A model generated the notes under the pieces. It made no database searches, was not told the DNA's origin, and was given only the letters and a program-made list of their open reading frames with translations. Source: Elusimicrobiota bacterium (GTDB taxonomy: Bacteria; Elusimicrobiota; Elusimicrobia; 2-02-FULL-39-32). Taken from it: a DNA stretch of 64,000 nt. Shown in pieces: positions 49,071-57,688 of the stretch. Each line of letters begins with the position of its first letter. The first letter of the stretch is position 1. The stretch is from NCBI GenBank assembly GCA_016180425.1, contig JACPBF010000008.1:1-64000 (forward strand). Reading direction: 5' to 3'. A program made the translations under genes and the position numbers.

Positions 49071-49701
49071 TTGCCCTTTACTAACTCAGCCCCCGATCCT
49101 CTTCCTAGTAAAAGGACAATTCCTTCCATCAATATTTAAAATTAATTCAAAAACTGTAGAAAAAATATTAATAGAACTGTCTTAATATTTCTTTACTAAG
49201 CGCCTCTATTTGAAAAAGGAAAATTTATTAAGAACTTTGATAAAATATGTTATGTATTGCAAATACATAGGATTCATCTATAAAATCCCTAGGATTCCCC
49301 TACGTAAAAAATTTTAAAAGAATAAAAATTGCATCGAATTGTCGTTGGAACGGGCGGGTGGCGGAAGCGGTTACGCACAGGACTTAAAAAGCTTTTTTAG
49401 CAGTTTCAAGATTTGGTAAAATTGCCGATGACGGGCAACTTTTCAGACGGGAAAAAGGGTCTTTGAGACATTCTACCAAGTTGTACCAATTACGATGACT
49501 TGCGGCCATTTTTGGCACAAATTTTGCACAATTCAAACTCTCAAATTACAATTTTTTAGATCACTTCACAACGTCGTAAAAAAATTATATAACTATTAAA
49601 ATATTTTGGTAAACTCATGCTAATGACTTGAAAAAATGCTAATATTTGAAACCAACTACATAAGAATACTACTACAAACTTAATCTTCATATATTAATAA
49701 T
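49071..49701. other. Island junction region, no intact gene
   Basis: No coding frame is convincing here. It holds a perfect dyad TATGTATT-GCA-AATACATA (49251-49269), a short direct repeat TAGGATTC (about 49268 and 49291), the 5' half of a tRNA-Leu (49352-49389) and about 150 bp after it that could be a worn integrase or attachment-site relic but that I cannot assign. Confidence 0.5.
49352..49389 (+). pseudogene. 5' half of tRNA-Leu(UAA)
   Basis: Acceptor 5' strand GGGCGGG, T8-G9, a D arm with GCG/CGC stem and GG in the loop, then anticodon stem CAGGA and loop CTTAAAA (anticodon TAA). The matching TCCTG strand, variable arm, T arm and acceptor 3' strand are absent; the next bases are AGCTT. 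Integrases often recombine in a tRNA anticodon loop, so this looks like one end of an inserted element or a site left after a rearrangement. Confidence 0.65.
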
Positions 49702-50412
49702 ATGATAAACCAAATGAAATATGAGATATATGAGAAATCTCCTTTAATCGAAGTTGTTTTTGAGATGAGGTTTCCCTGTGAACCTGCAGTCGAATGTAAT
49801 AGGGATAAATTTTATCAGGAAATAAGAGAGAACTACCCGGAAGTCTTTGTGCCAAGATCATTTCCATCCGGTGCAGTTGCACTCGAACCTTATAATTTTC
49901 GCAAAGCAGATGGTTCTTTTTCCGTTATGATTTCTCTTAATAAACTGGGAATTTCCTGTCTTAAATATTATAGTTTTGAGTCGTTTAAAAAGGAAACGAT
50001 CTCAATTTGTAGGATTTTTGAAAAATTATTTAAAATCGAAAAACTCAATCGTGTTGGCTTACGTTACCTTAATATGATTCCTTTTACACGAGAGAAAGGA
50101 ATCATACCAATTGGAAGATATTTAAATGTAGGATTAAATTTGCCTGATATCATTCCTGCGGAATATCAAAATCTTTCTATTGTTTTTGTCTCTCAAATAG
50201 AGAAAGGATCAATAACTACAAGAATTGAACCTTTCCTTTCGCAAAGTAGAGCAGAGTTTATAGTCCTTGATTTTGATTATGTTATTACTGAAAATATTAT
50301 ACTTAGAAATTGTGAAAATTATATTAACGATAGTCATCAACACACGAAACAGCTTTTTGAGAAATTAATAACGAACGATTACAGAAACCTTATGCGAGGG
50401 GAAGTCGTTTAA
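49702..50412 (+). CDS. TIGR04255-type protein
   Basis: A 236-residue soluble protein matching the sporadically distributed TIGR04255 family: opening Ser-Pro-Leu-Ile-Glu-Val-Val-Phe-Glu-Met-Arg-Phe, middle Arg-Val-Gly-Leu-Arg-Tyr-Leu-Asn, and a C-terminal Asp-Phe-Asp segment. Biochemical role is unknown in the literature I know. Its stop overlaps the ATG of the next gene by one base (TAATG), and a third gene abuts that one, so the three form one transcript. The location directly after a broken tRNA and the AT-rich composition point to acquired DNA. Confidence 0.8.
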   Translation: MINQMKYEIYEKSPLIEVVFEMRFPCEPAVECNRDKFYQEIRENYPEVFVPRSFPSGAVALEPYNFRKADGSFSVMISLNKLGISCLKYYSFESFKKETISICRIFEKLFKIEKLNRVGLRYLNMIPFTREKGIIPIGRYLNVGLNLPDIIPAEYQNLSIVFVSQIEKGSITTRIEPFLSQSRAEFIVLDFDYVITENIILRNCENYINDSHQHTKQLFEKLITNDYRNLMRGEVV

Positions 50413-50843
50413 TGAATCTTGTTTGTCCTGTCAACGAAACTTATGAAGAGATCCGCGAACGACAGAGAAGCATTCCTTCTGGATATCAACGAGAGAACAT
50501 TGAATCAAGCACTTCCACTATTGATTTCAGCTCTAGTTATGCTATCGAATCAAATTTCAATTTACCTCCCCTCCCAGTGTGGAGAGTATATACAGCTTCA
50601 AAAATTTATGAAACTCAGAAACCTATTTCTATAAAATTAAGACGTGATGGTGAGTTTTTCTTTGCCGAAAATGAACAATTGTGTGTTATAGGAACTGGAG
50701 AATCTCCCGACGAAGCAGTAAATGATTTATGTATTCATATTGTTCATTTTTATAATCACTATAACAAACTATCCGACAAAGATTTGACGGTTGAAGCCAA
50801 ACAGCTTAAAAATATTTATAAAAATATATTTATTAAAAAATAA
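50412..50843 (+). CDS. HicB-like protein (putative antitoxin)
   Basis: A 143-residue protein. The N-terminal 55 residues are polar and Ser-rich without recognisable fold. From about residue 73 the pattern Ile-Lys-Leu-Arg-Arg-Asp-Gly-Glu-Phe-Phe-Phe-Ala, then Ile-Gly-Thr-Gly-Glu-Ser-Pro-Asp-Glu-Ala-Val-Asn-Asp-Leu resembles the small beta-alpha fold of HicB (strand, Gly-x-Gly/Ser-x-x-Glu-Ala turn, helix). It overlaps the gene before by one base and is followed immediately by a HicA-like gene, the usual partner. Assignment as antitoxin is inference. Confidence 0.55.
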   Translation: MNLVCPVNETYEEIRERQRSIPSGYQRENIESSTSTIDFSSSYAIESNFNLPPLPVWRVYTASKIYETQKPISIKLRRDGEFFFAENEQLCVIGTGESPDEAVNDLCIHIVHFYNHYNKLSDKDLTVEAKQLKNIYKNIFIKK

Positions 50844-51140
50844 ATGGCTCAAATTAATAGAAGTGAAATTGAATCTAGTCTAAAACGGAAAGGATTTGAG
50901 GAAGAAAATACTCATCATAGATATTTTTATTATTATTCAAATGGAAAACGTACACAAATCTCTACTTATACATCACATGGTTCTAAGTATAAAGTGTATG
51001 GAGATCCACTTCTAGACATGGTTAAAAAACAATTAAAACTCACCAAATCTCAACTTATTAATTTAATTGAATGTCCGTTAACACAAGCAGAATATGATAA
51101 GTTTCTTCGAGAACAAGGGTATATTAAAGCGTCTGAATAA
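50844..51140 (+). CDS. HicA-like toxin
   Basis: A 98-residue protein starting right after the preceding stop. It resembles HicA/YcfA double-stranded-RNA-binding-fold toxins: helix 1 (Glu-Ile-Glu-Ser-Ser-Leu-Lys-Arg-Lys-Gly-Phe), a strand with His-His-Arg-Tyr-Phe-Tyr-Tyr-Tyr, then Thr-Tyr-Thr-Ser-His-Gly-Ser-Lys-Tyr-Lys, where the Ser-His-Gly contains the expected catalytic His. HicA toxins cut mRNA and are restrained by HicB. The extra C-terminal segment (about 60-98, Cys-Pro-Leu-Thr-x-x-Glu-Tyr) is longer than minimal HicA. Confidence 0.6.
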   Translation: MAQINRSEIESSLKRKGFEEENTHHRYFYYYSNGKRTQISTYTSHGSKYKVYGDPLLDMVKKQLKLTKSQLINLIECPLTQAEYDKFLREQGYIKASE

Positions 51141-51243
51141 CTTGTTTTTTTAAGTAGTACTGCATACGTAGTCTCGTATCCTATCCTAAAAAATTATGGA
51201 AAGAAAAATCATAAAATCGAATACATATGAAGATATTAAACAT

Positions 51244-51271
51244 TTGACAAAAAATAAATCTACCGTATAAT
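51244..51271 (+). promoter_or_regulatory. Promoter of the mazE-like gene
   Basis: TTGACA (51244-51249), 16-bp spacer, TATAAT (51266-51271), about 28 bp before the chosen start. Confidence 0.7.
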
Positions 51272-51299
51272 CTTTGTAGATACGTATGAAGGCATGCTT

Positions 51300-51542
51300 A
51301 TGACCACAGTGATTCAAAAATGGGGAAATAGTTTAGCGGTGCGAATTCCGAGCCCCTTGGCGAAGGATAGTCACATTCATCAAGGAACAGAAGTAGATAT
51401 TTTGCTGATCAATGGTAAGATAATGTTAAGCCCTAAAACCCGCACGAGGTTTTCCTTGGTTCAACTGCTTAAAAAAATCAATAAAAAGAACCTTCATTCG
51501 GAATATGACTGGGAAGGTTCTAAAGGCAGAGGGGTCTGGTAA
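51300..51542 (+). CDS. MazE/AbrB-type antitoxin, no toxin partner seen
   Basis: An 80-residue swapped-hairpin DNA-binding protein of the MazE type: Val-Ile-Gln-Lys-Trp-Gly-Asn-Ser-Leu-Ala-Val-Arg-Ile-Pro, then Gly-Thr-Glu-Val-Asp-Ile. The C-terminal tail (Ser-Glu-Tyr-Asp-Trp-Glu-Gly) is the usual toxin-binding part. The ATG at 51294 is only two bases from the GAAGG ribosome site, so 51300 with eight bases is preferred. A mazF gene would normally follow, but the next gene, moaA, is convergent and begins eight bases later, so the toxin is absent. Confidence 0.8.
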   Translation: MTTVIQKWGNSLAVRIPSPLAKDSHIHQGTEVDILLINGKIMLSPKTRTRFSLVQLLKKINKKNLHSEYDWEGSKGRGVW

Positions 51543-51549
51543 TGGTGGC

Positions 51550-52584
51550 TCAACCGCCCACTTGAGACATATGCAGAGATTGGCTTTGAAAATGGTTTGG
51601 ACGGATAAAATGTTCCTCGGGTTTAAACAAGAGAGCCTGTTGAATGAGGCTGGATATTTCTTGATCAGAAGCGCCTGCTTTTAAAGGAGTTCTTAAATCT
51701 ATTAAATCTGATCCATGTAAGCAGCTCTTTAATTCCCCCCTTGCAGTCAAGCGAATGCGATTACAAGATTCACAAAAATGATTGGATACTGGACTAATAA
51801 ATCCAATTTTGCCTTTTCCATTTAAAAGAGGAAAAACTTTTGCAACCCCTAAAGTTCCTTCTTCTTTGCTAAGAATAACAACCTTTTCTACGCAATTTTT
51901 TATCTCGGCTATTGGAACAAAAGAATCTAAACTAACTCCTGCAGTGCCTTCAAAATTATTGGCTGTAGGCATCAACTCTAAAAAACGAACTTCCAGAGGA
52001 AATTCTAGAGCTAACCTCACAAAATCTGGAATTTCATCCAAATTCCATTCTCTCATGACTACCATGTTAATCTTTACTGGATTTAACCCAAACTCTAAAG
52101 ATTTATAAATCCCCTCTAATACAAAATCTAAACCTTGAGCTCCTGTAATTTTTAAAAAACGATCTTGTTTTAGAGTATCTAGACTGATATTAATTCTCTT
52201 TAAGCCCGCAGAAACTAATTTTTCCAGTTGAGAACAAAGCAACAGACCATTGGTAGTCAGAGATAGTTCTTCCACTCCTAACAAAACCGCTTCTCTAATA
52301 ATTTCAGGTAAATCCGTGCGTAAAAGAGGTTCTCCCCCAGTGAACCGTATTTTAGTAACGCCTAGACTTCTAAATATTTTTAGCAGCCTTTTTAATTCGT
52401 TCAAAGAAAGAATTTCTTCCTTTTTAAAAAATTCAATTCCATTTAAAGGCATGCAGTAACGGCAGCGCAGATTACACCGATCCGTTAAAGAAACGCGCAA
52501 ATAAGAAACGCGCCTTTTAAAACCATCTAGGGTTGTTGGGGCAGGAGGTGAAAAACTCAGTGAGTTCATATTTTTATGCATCAT
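51550..52584 (-). CDS. moaA: GTP 3',8-cyclase MoaA
   Basis: A 344-residue radical-SAM enzyme that, with MoaC, turns GTP into cyclic pyranopterin for molybdenum cofactor. The N-terminal Cys-x3-Cys-x2-Cys cluster reads RCNLRCRYCMP, followed by Gly-Gly-Glu-Pro (SAM binding). The C-terminal second cluster is FCESCNRIRL plus a later Cys in KSCLHG. The chain ends in Gly-Gly, required for MoaA activity. No moaC, moaE or moeA is in the window, so other cofactor steps lie elsewhere. It is the last gene of the nitrate operon, 42 bases after mobA. Confidence 0.95.
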   Translation of the reverse strand: MMHKNMNSLSFSPPAPTTLDGFKRRVSYLRVSLTDRCNLRCRYCMPLNGIEFFKKEEILSLNELKRLLKIFRSLGVTKIRFTGGEPLLRTDLPEIIREAVLLGVEELSLTTNGLLLCSQLEKLVSAGLKRINISLDTLKQDRFLKITGAQGLDFVLEGIYKSLEFGLNPVKINMVVMREWNLDEIPDFVRLALEFPLEVRFLELMPTANNFEGTAGVSLDSFVPIAEIKNCVEKVVILSKEEGTLGVAKVFPLLNGKGKIGFISPVSNHFCESCNRIRLTARGELKSCLHGSDLIDLRTPLKAGASDQEISSLIQQALLFKPEEHFIRPNHFQSQSLHMSQVGG

Positions 52585-52625
52585 TTAGATTTAACCTGAA
52601 ATTTACATGAACCTAAATAATTTTA

Positions 52626-53258
52626 TTATGCAAGTTTCGGTTTCAAAGAAACTTTTTGGATTCGTTCGTAATCAGAAGGGGTATCTATGTCCTCAAAAGA
52701 AAGCCCTTTAGGATCATAAGGAAAAATTTCTTTTTCTTTTATAAAACGAGTGGGAATTTTTTCAAACAAGAGATTTAGTTTATAGGATTTTTTTTCAATC
52801 ATCATTTTTAAAATTTTTAAGCAATCTTTAGAATAAAATGCGCAGAGCGGCTGAAAAAAACCTTTCCACATAGGAACAACTGCCTTATAACCTTTTCTGG
52901 ACTCCCAAAGAAACCGGATTAAATCTGGCTGAATCAAAGGCATATCGCAAGCTGAGACAAACGCATAGGAAGTTTTAACCTGCATTAAGCCAGAATAAAT
53001 TCCTCCCATGGCAAAAAAAGATGAGGTTTGATCTTTCACTAAACTAACTTCCTTATCTTCTAAAAATTTATAGAGTTCTGGGGTCTTAGTCACTAAGAAT
53101 ATCTTTGGAAATAAAAATTTTAATTTTTTTACTTGAACAGTAATCAGTCTTTCTCCCTGCCAGTCTGCAAAAGCCTTATTTGCCTGAAAACGTTCGCTCT
53201 TCCCGCCAGACAGGATGATCCCTGTGGATTCAAATTTTATCTGAGGGTTTTGTTTCAC
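52626..53258 (-). CDS. mobA: Molybdenum cofactor guanylyltransferase MobA
   Basis: Attaches GMP to molybdopterin to make the bis-MGD cofactor needed by nitrate reductase. The nucleotide loop is [16 protein letters not shown] (Gly-Gly-x-Ser-x-Arg-Phe...Lys), followed by Ala-Cys-Asp-Met-Pro (metal Asp). A TTG further out would give 217 residues; the GTG at 53258 is better because GTGA overlaps the nasA stop and an AAGGAGG-like run sits upstream inside nasA. This gives 210 residues, typical for MobA. Position between the reductase and moaA fits its job. Confidence 0.92.
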   Translation of the reverse strand: MKQNPQIKFESTGIILSGGKSERFQANKAFADWQGERLITVQVKKLKFLFPKIFLVTKTPELYKFLEDKEVSLVKDQTSSFFAMGGIYSGLMQVKTSYAFVSACDMPLIQPDLIRFLWESRKGYKAVVPMWKGFFQPLCAFYSKDCLKILKMMIEKKSYKLNLLFEKIPTRFIKEKEIFPYDPKGLSFEDIDTPSDYERIQKVSLKPKLA

Positions 53259-55471
53259 TCCTCCTCCCCTCCTTCCCAATGTTCAATCCTACGCACATTC
53301 ACAGCGCAGGCCTTATAAGAAGGTTGGCGAGAATATGGATCAAAAGAGGGGTTGGTCAGGCGATTGGTGGTGTGATAGTGCATGGGGATAAAGATCTGGC
53401 CAGGTTGTATGGTAGGGGTCAAATAAGCCTTAGCTTTAATTTTGCCCCTGCGCGACTCTACATAAACCCAAGAATTAGGTTTAATCCCTTGGCTTTGGCC
53501 ATCTTCTGGATTCATCTCCATGTAAATTTGTTGCGGGTAGAGTTTTTTTAACACTTCTGATTTCTTGGTTCTGGTTTGTGTATGCCATTGGGATGAGCTG
53601 CCCCGTCCTGTTAAAAGTAAAAATGGATATTCTTGGGAAGGAGTCTCGCTCATGGGCTGTGGATCTGAAAAAATAAATTTAGCTCTATAGTCATTTGTAT
53701 AGTAACGCCCGTCCTCAAATAAACGCCTCTCTTTTTCTCTTGTTTCAAACCCTTCAGGATAAGGCCACTGAATCCCGCCAGCCTCATCTATCCTAGCGTA
53801 ATCTTTAATTCCAGAAATATCAGCTGGGGTTCCTTTAGAAATTCTTTTTAATATTTGAAAAACATGCTCTGGAGAAATCCATTCCTTAAAAAGCTCTCCA
53901 CATCCCCAATGCTCTGCAATTAATCTAAAGATATTAAAATCAGACAAAGCCTGTCCCGGAGCTTTAGCCACTTTTTTTACCCTGCCAATTCTCCTCTCAG
54001 AATTAATAAAACATCCCTCTTTTTCTCCCCAGCCAGCCGCAGGCAATAAGAGATCCGCAGCTTGCGCTGTCTCGGTCGTGTAATACATATCCTGAACCAC
54101 TAAAAAATCCAATTCTTTTAAACATTCATTGACAAAAGATTGATGAATCCAGGAATGAGATGTATTGGTAGCGATCACCCACAACCCTTTAATTTTACCT
54201 GCTCCAATCCCTTCAATAATCTGGTCATAAGCCCAACTATTCACTTGAGGTATCCTAGAAACATCTAATCCCAAAATTTGAGCTACTTTTTCACGATCCA
54301 AAGCATTCAAAAAATCATGGCATCCTAAAAGATTCGTGGTGTTACTATAAAGCCTAGATCCCATTGCATTGCATTGCCCTGTAATAGAATTAGCTCCTGT
54401 GCCTGGCCTTCCCATATTCCCTGTCATTAAAGCTAGATTAATTAAAGATTGAGCCAAGCGCACTCCTTCATGGCTCTGATTTACTCCCATGGTCCACCAG
54501 AAAGAGACCTTTTGACCTTTATGAATGGTTTCAGCCATTTGATAAAGTTTGTCTTTAGAAATTCCAGTTTCTTTGCTAACTCGTTCAGGTAAGAAAGATT
54601 CAAGATGTTTTGAAAATTCATTAAATCCATTGGTATGGTTTTCAATATAGGAGTGATCCACCCATCCTTTTTCAATTAAAATGCGCGCGATTCCATAAAA
54701 AAAAGTAAGATCTGATTTTGGAAGTAAGGAATAGTGTTGTGTGGCTGCCATTGCAGTTTCAGTCATGCGGGGATCCACCACAATAATTTCCGGATGATTA
54801 GGATTTTTGCATATCCGTTCCCAGAGAATAGGATGAGCAATGCAAAGATTAGATCCCACTAAAATAATCACATCTGAATCTTCAAAATCTTTATAAGTGT
54901 AAGGAGGCGCGTCAAAACCAAAAGATTGTTTATAGGCCACAACCGCTGTTGCCATGCATTGACGAGTATTCCCATCTCCATGAACCATCCCTAAGCCAAA
55001 CTTAGCTAAAGCTCCTAAAAATGCCATCTCCTCCATTACAATCTGGCCTGTGCTTAAAAAAGCAACTGATTCTGTTCCATATTTTTCCTGAATCGCTTTA
55101 AAACGTTGGGTGAAAATATTAAGAGCAGTGTTCCAATCAATAGGTTTTAATTGTTTGTCAGGGGCGCGCAAATAAGGTGTTGTGGCGCGGTCCGCTGCTT
55201 TTAAAGGGGTAAGAGCCTCCCACCCTTTTGGACAAGCAAACCCGAGATTCACTGGATAATCTGTATCCGGTGAAAGATTCACAGCCTCATTGTTTTTAAG
55301 ATGTATGCGCAAACCGCAGCCCACAGAACAATAGCCGCAGACCATGGTTGTGGTCCCATCAGGAGAAGACTTAGCTGGAACCATGCCTAAACCAAATTTT
55401 CCAGGATCTAAAAGCAGTTCCCTTGTTAAAGGACCAGACTCCTGATGAAAAAACTTCTTTAAAATTCCCAT
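53255..55471 (-). CDS. nasA: Assimilatory nitrate reductase, catalytic subunit
   Basis: A 738-residue molybdopterin oxidoreductase reducing nitrate to nitrite in the cytoplasm (no Tat signal). The N-terminal 4Fe-4S site is [10 protein letters not shown] plus Cys in ACPKG. The Mo ligand is probably the Cys in Asn-Thr-Arg-Gln-Cys-Met-Ala. The region [11 protein letters not shown] is typical of NasA/NarB. The C-terminal dinucleotide-binding domain (Leu-Thr-Gly-Arg-Gly-Ser, His-Thr-Gln-Thr-Arg) is complete. It lacks the extra C-terminal flavin or BFD parts of other NasA forms, so electrons must come from another protein, probably the upstream iron-sulfur/DmsC fusion or a ferredoxin. Hairpin at 55481 separates it from that gene. 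Confidence 0.93.
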   Translation of the reverse strand: MGILKKFFHQESGPLTRELLLDPGKFGLGMVPAKSSPDGTTTMVCGYCSVGCGLRIHLKNNEAVNLSPDTDYPVNLGFACPKGWEALTPLKAADRATTPYLRAPDKQLKPIDWNTALNIFTQRFKAIQEKYGTESVAFLSTGQIVMEEMAFLGALAKFGLGMVHGDGNTRQCMATAVVAYKQSFGFDAPPYTYKDFEDSDVIILVGSNLCIAHPILWERICKNPNHPEIIVVDPRMTETAMAATQHYSLLPKSDLTFFYGIARILIEKGWVDHSYIENHTNGFNEFSKHLESFLPERVSKETGISKDKLYQMAETIHKGQKVSFWWTMGVNQSHEGVRLAQSLINLALMTGNMGRPGTGANSITGQCNAMGSRLYSNTTNLLGCHDFLNALDREKVAQILGLDVSRIPQVNSWAYDQIIEGIGAGKIKGLWVIATNTSHSWIHQSFVNECLKELDFLVVQDMYYTTETAQAADLLLPAAGWGEKEGCFINSERRIGRVKKVAKAPGQALSDFNIFRLIAEHWGCGELFKEWISPEHVFQILKRISKGTPADISGIKDYARIDEAGGIQWPYPEGFETREKERRLFEDGRYYTNDYRAKFIFSDPQPMSETPSQEYPFLLLTGRGSSSQWHTQTRTKKSEVLKKLYPQQIYMEMNPEDGQSQGIKPNSWVYVESRRGKIKAKAYLTPTIQPGQIFIPMHYHTTNRLTNPSFDPYSRQPSYKACAVNVRRIEHWEGGEEE

Positions 55472-55480
55472 ATTTATTTT

Positions 55481-55524
55481 AACCCGAATATTGGCTTGAC
55501 ATTCACATATCCAATATTCGGGTT
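55481..55524. repeat. Inverted repeat, 14-bp arms, inside the nitrate operon
   Basis: AACCCGAATATTGG (55481-55494) and CCAATATTCGGGTT (55511-55524), 16-base loop. It fills the gap between the DmsBC-like gene and nasA and shares its arm with the inverted repeat at 48295. It could protect or process the mRNA. Confidence 0.75.
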
Positions 55525-57200
55525 TAAGAAAACCCTCCAGGCATTTTGTCCGAACCTTCAGAAGTAAAGAATAAATAACGCTCTAAAAGTTCGCCTGCAA
55601 GGATAAGAACAAAAGATACTGATCCAAGCAAAAGAATAAAAATTCGAATAGAATCCTCCATTAAAAAAAGAATTCCAGGAATCCCAATGCCACCAACTAA
55701 ACCGCAGCAAATCCTTGCTTTAAAAACGTTTTTCAATTCACCAATAAGTAAAAGCGCGCTTCTTTTTAAAGGATTTAAGTGACGATTCTTAAGATGACTT
55801 AAAATTGAAGATTCTATGCTTAATTTTAACAAGATTCCGCTTAATATTGCGAGCAATAAAAATTTTCTAGTTTGCATAAGATTAAAAAATATTTCGCTAT
55901 TATAAAAACTAAAAAAATCTAAAAGCAAAAGAAAAAAAGAGCTGCCAGTAACAAAGGCTGAGAGATAAAATTTCCAGATGGTAAGGCTTGTGTTCCAAGA
56001 GTCTCGTTTGGTAGCCCGATAGACCATAACTGAAGTTCCAAGCGCGGCTAATCCGCAAATAACCGTCAATGTTTCTAAATGATTAAAGACTGATTTAGGA
56101 ATGAAAAAACTTGTCCATTGATTTAAACAAAAACAAAAAGCATAAGAAAAAGTTAGAAAACTAAAAATCGCCATGGCCACAATTTCCCTGCTTAGCCAAG
56201 AAGTTCTTAATCCAATCACAGCTCTAAAAGCGTAGTAAGGTCGGCCAAGGTGAAATAAGCTCGCAGCCATAGCCAGCTGCCCTAAAAAAAAAGTAAGAGC
56301 TGTAAATAAAAGAGAATATTTTTCTGATAAAGAGTTTTGTAAAAGAAAATTAGAAATCCATTTTATGGTAAAAACGCCGATAGAGAGTTGAGTTAATACT
56401 AACATGAAAACTAAAGGCAAATGAGAATGAGATTTTTTAATGGAATAATAATCTTGAGGCAGCAAATTCTTTGGGAACGGAGATTTGGTTTTATAATTCG
56501 TGGTGGGATAAGTTTTTTGCGGGTCTGGAGCTAAAGGCAAAAAGGATTTACTTTCAGCGTTTTCCATAACCTCTTTTTGTTTAACGATCTTAATCTCTAT
56601 GGCCTGATTTGGGCAGGCTTGCACGCAAGATGGAGCTTCCCCTAAATTTAAACGATCTTGGCACATATCGCATTTTCGCACAATGCCTAAGCTAGGATTG
56701 TATTGCGGAACTTCATAAGGGCAGGTTAAAGTGCAATATTTGCAGCCAAAGCATTGATCGTCCAAATGTTTAACAATGCCTGTTTTTGGATCCTTAAAAT
56801 AAGCTTGGGTTGGACAACCGCTTAAACAAGCTGGATCCAAACAATGATGGCAGGCGGTTGTAACTGTAAAAATTTTAGGGTTTTTTTCGCTTCCCCCGGT
56901 TAAATGACCAACACTTCTCCAAGTTTCTTTTTCATCTAATCCATTGAGGTTATGACAGGCTGACACGCAAGCCTTGCATCCTGTGCAAGCATCTAAGTCA
57001 ACTTCAAATCCATATTGTTCTCCTTTATCTGGAGTTGAGAGAGGAATAAGATCTTGATAATATTTTGCCTGGTCAGGTAGAGCTCCTGCTTCTTTGCTTT
57101 TAGAAAAACGCTCAACCGCAGTTAAATCATTTTGTTGTTTAAGCAAATCCTGCAATAAAGAGGATGTTTCTAAACTCTGTTTTTGTTTCTGTGGGGTCAT
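55524..57200 (-). CDS. DmsB/DmsC-type iron-sulfur and membrane-anchor fusion
   Basis: A 558-residue electron-transfer protein. Residues about 60-215 hold four cysteine clusters of the DmsB/NarH type ([46 protein letters not shown] with a later Cys-Val-Gln-Ala-Cys-Pro), enough for four 4Fe-4S centres. From about 275 it becomes a membrane protein with about eight helices carrying the DmsC signature Phe-His-Leu-Gly-Arg-Pro, then Ser-Trp-Leu-Ser-Arg-Glu-Ile. So B and C subunits, usually separate, are one chain. The likely role is to pass electrons from membrane quinol to NasA on the cytoplasmic side. It sits directly upstream of nasA in the operon. Confidence 0.85.
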   Translation of the reverse strand: MTPQKQKQSLETSSLLQDLLKQQNDLTAVERFSKSKEAGALPDQAKYYQDLIPLSTPDKGEQYGFEVDLDACTGCKACVSACHNLNGLDEKETWRSVGHLTGGSEKNPKIFTVTTACHHCLDPACLSGCPTQAYFKDPKTGIVKHLDDQCFGCKYCTLTCPYEVPQYNPSLGIVRKCDMCQDRLNLGEAPSCVQACPNQAIEIKIVKQKEVMENAESKSFLPLAPDPQKTYPTTNYKTKSPFPKNLLPQDYYSIKKSHSHLPLVFMLVLTQLSIGVFTIKWISNFLLQNSLSEKYSLLFTALTFFLGQLAMAASLFHLGRPYYAFRAVIGLRTSWLSREIVAMAIFSFLTFSYAFCFCLNQWTSFFIPKSVFNHLETLTVICGLAALGTSVMVYRATKRDSWNTSLTIWKFYLSAFVTGSSFFLLLLDFFSFYNSEIFFNLMQTRKFLLLAILSGILLKLSIESSILSHLKNRHLNPLKRSALLLIGELKNVFKARICCGLVGGIGIPGILFLMEDSIRIFILLLGSVSFVLILAGELLERYLFFTSEGSDKMPGGFS

Positions 57201-57232
57201 GATTCTCTATCTGCCTCAACCGATTCCACAGG

Positions 57233-57257
57233 CAAGATTGCAAAATACGGGTTAAAT
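57233..57257. repeat. Dispersed short repeat, copy B
   Basis: GCAAGATTGCAAAATACGGG followed by TTAAA; one difference from the copy at 19852-19876. It overlaps the last codons of the PII gene at 57252. Confidence 0.6.
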
Positions 57258-57569
57258 CCCAACTTTCCCTGTGCGAATAGTGACCACAGAGTCAACCGGT
57301 GAAACAAAAATCTTGCCGTCGCCAAAATTCCCTGTTTTACATGTTTCTCTAATGCTCGCGCTCGCTTTTTCTACCATGGAATCCTCTACCACAACCATGA
57401 TCATTGTTTTAGCAAGTTCATCATAAACAGCATTTCCCACCTGAATTCCTTTTTGTTTACCTCGTCCAAACACATCCATTTTTGTTAAGGATGGGCAGCC
57501 TGCTAGCTCTAAACCTTTGATCACATCCTCCTCTTTTTCTGGCCGAATAATGGCTCGTATCATTTTCAT
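57252..57569 (-). CDS. PII-family regulator, NifI1-like
   Basis: A 105-residue PII protein. Such trimers bind ATP/ADP and 2-oxoglutarate and control enzymes or transporters by their T-loop. The start (Met-Lys-Met-Ile-Arg-Ala-Ile-Ile-Arg-Pro), VFGRGKQKG, the T-loop with Tyr-Asp-Glu-Leu-Ala-Lys, and Gly-Asp-Gly-Lys-Ile-Phe-Val with the terminal Thr-Ile-Arg-Thr-Gly fit NifI1 of nitrogenase operons better than GlnB/GlnK, and the uridylylated Tyr-Arg-Gly-Ala-Glu-Tyr loop is missing. Strong ribosome site AAGGAGGT. It lies between nirA and the DmsBC-like gene. Confidence 0.85.
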   Translation of the reverse strand: MKMIRAIIRPEKEEDVIKGLELAGCPSLTKMDVFGRGKQKGIQVGNAVYDELAKTMIMVVVEDSMVEKASASIRETCKTGNFGDGKIFVSPVDSVVTIRTGKVGI

Positions 57570-57596
57570 AACTTAAACCTCCTTTTTAACCTGACG

Positions 57597-57620
57597 TAAT
57601 GTCAAAAATTTTTGATATTA
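57597..57620. repeat. Palindromic hairpin, copy 2
   Basis: Arms TAATGTCAAA and TTTGATATTA (one G-U-type mismatch), centre AATT. Same element as 27064-27087. It sits in the gap between nirA and the nifI1-like gene. AACCCCAAATATTG, a relative of the dispersed repeat core, follows at about 57626. Confidence 0.6.
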
Positions 57621-57688
57621 TCTTAACCCCAAATATTGAACCAAAAACATTTAGTCCAAATAATTCACTTTTAGTATCTGCCACTACA

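Noticed and set aside
49390-49560. A degraded integrase next to the tRNA half
   Set aside because: I could not find a recognisable recombinase segment in any frame; kept only as an unassigned relic.
53259-53279. The TTG start of mobA
   Set aside because: GTG at 53258 overlaps the nasA stop in the usual coupled form and has the ribosome site at a workable distance.
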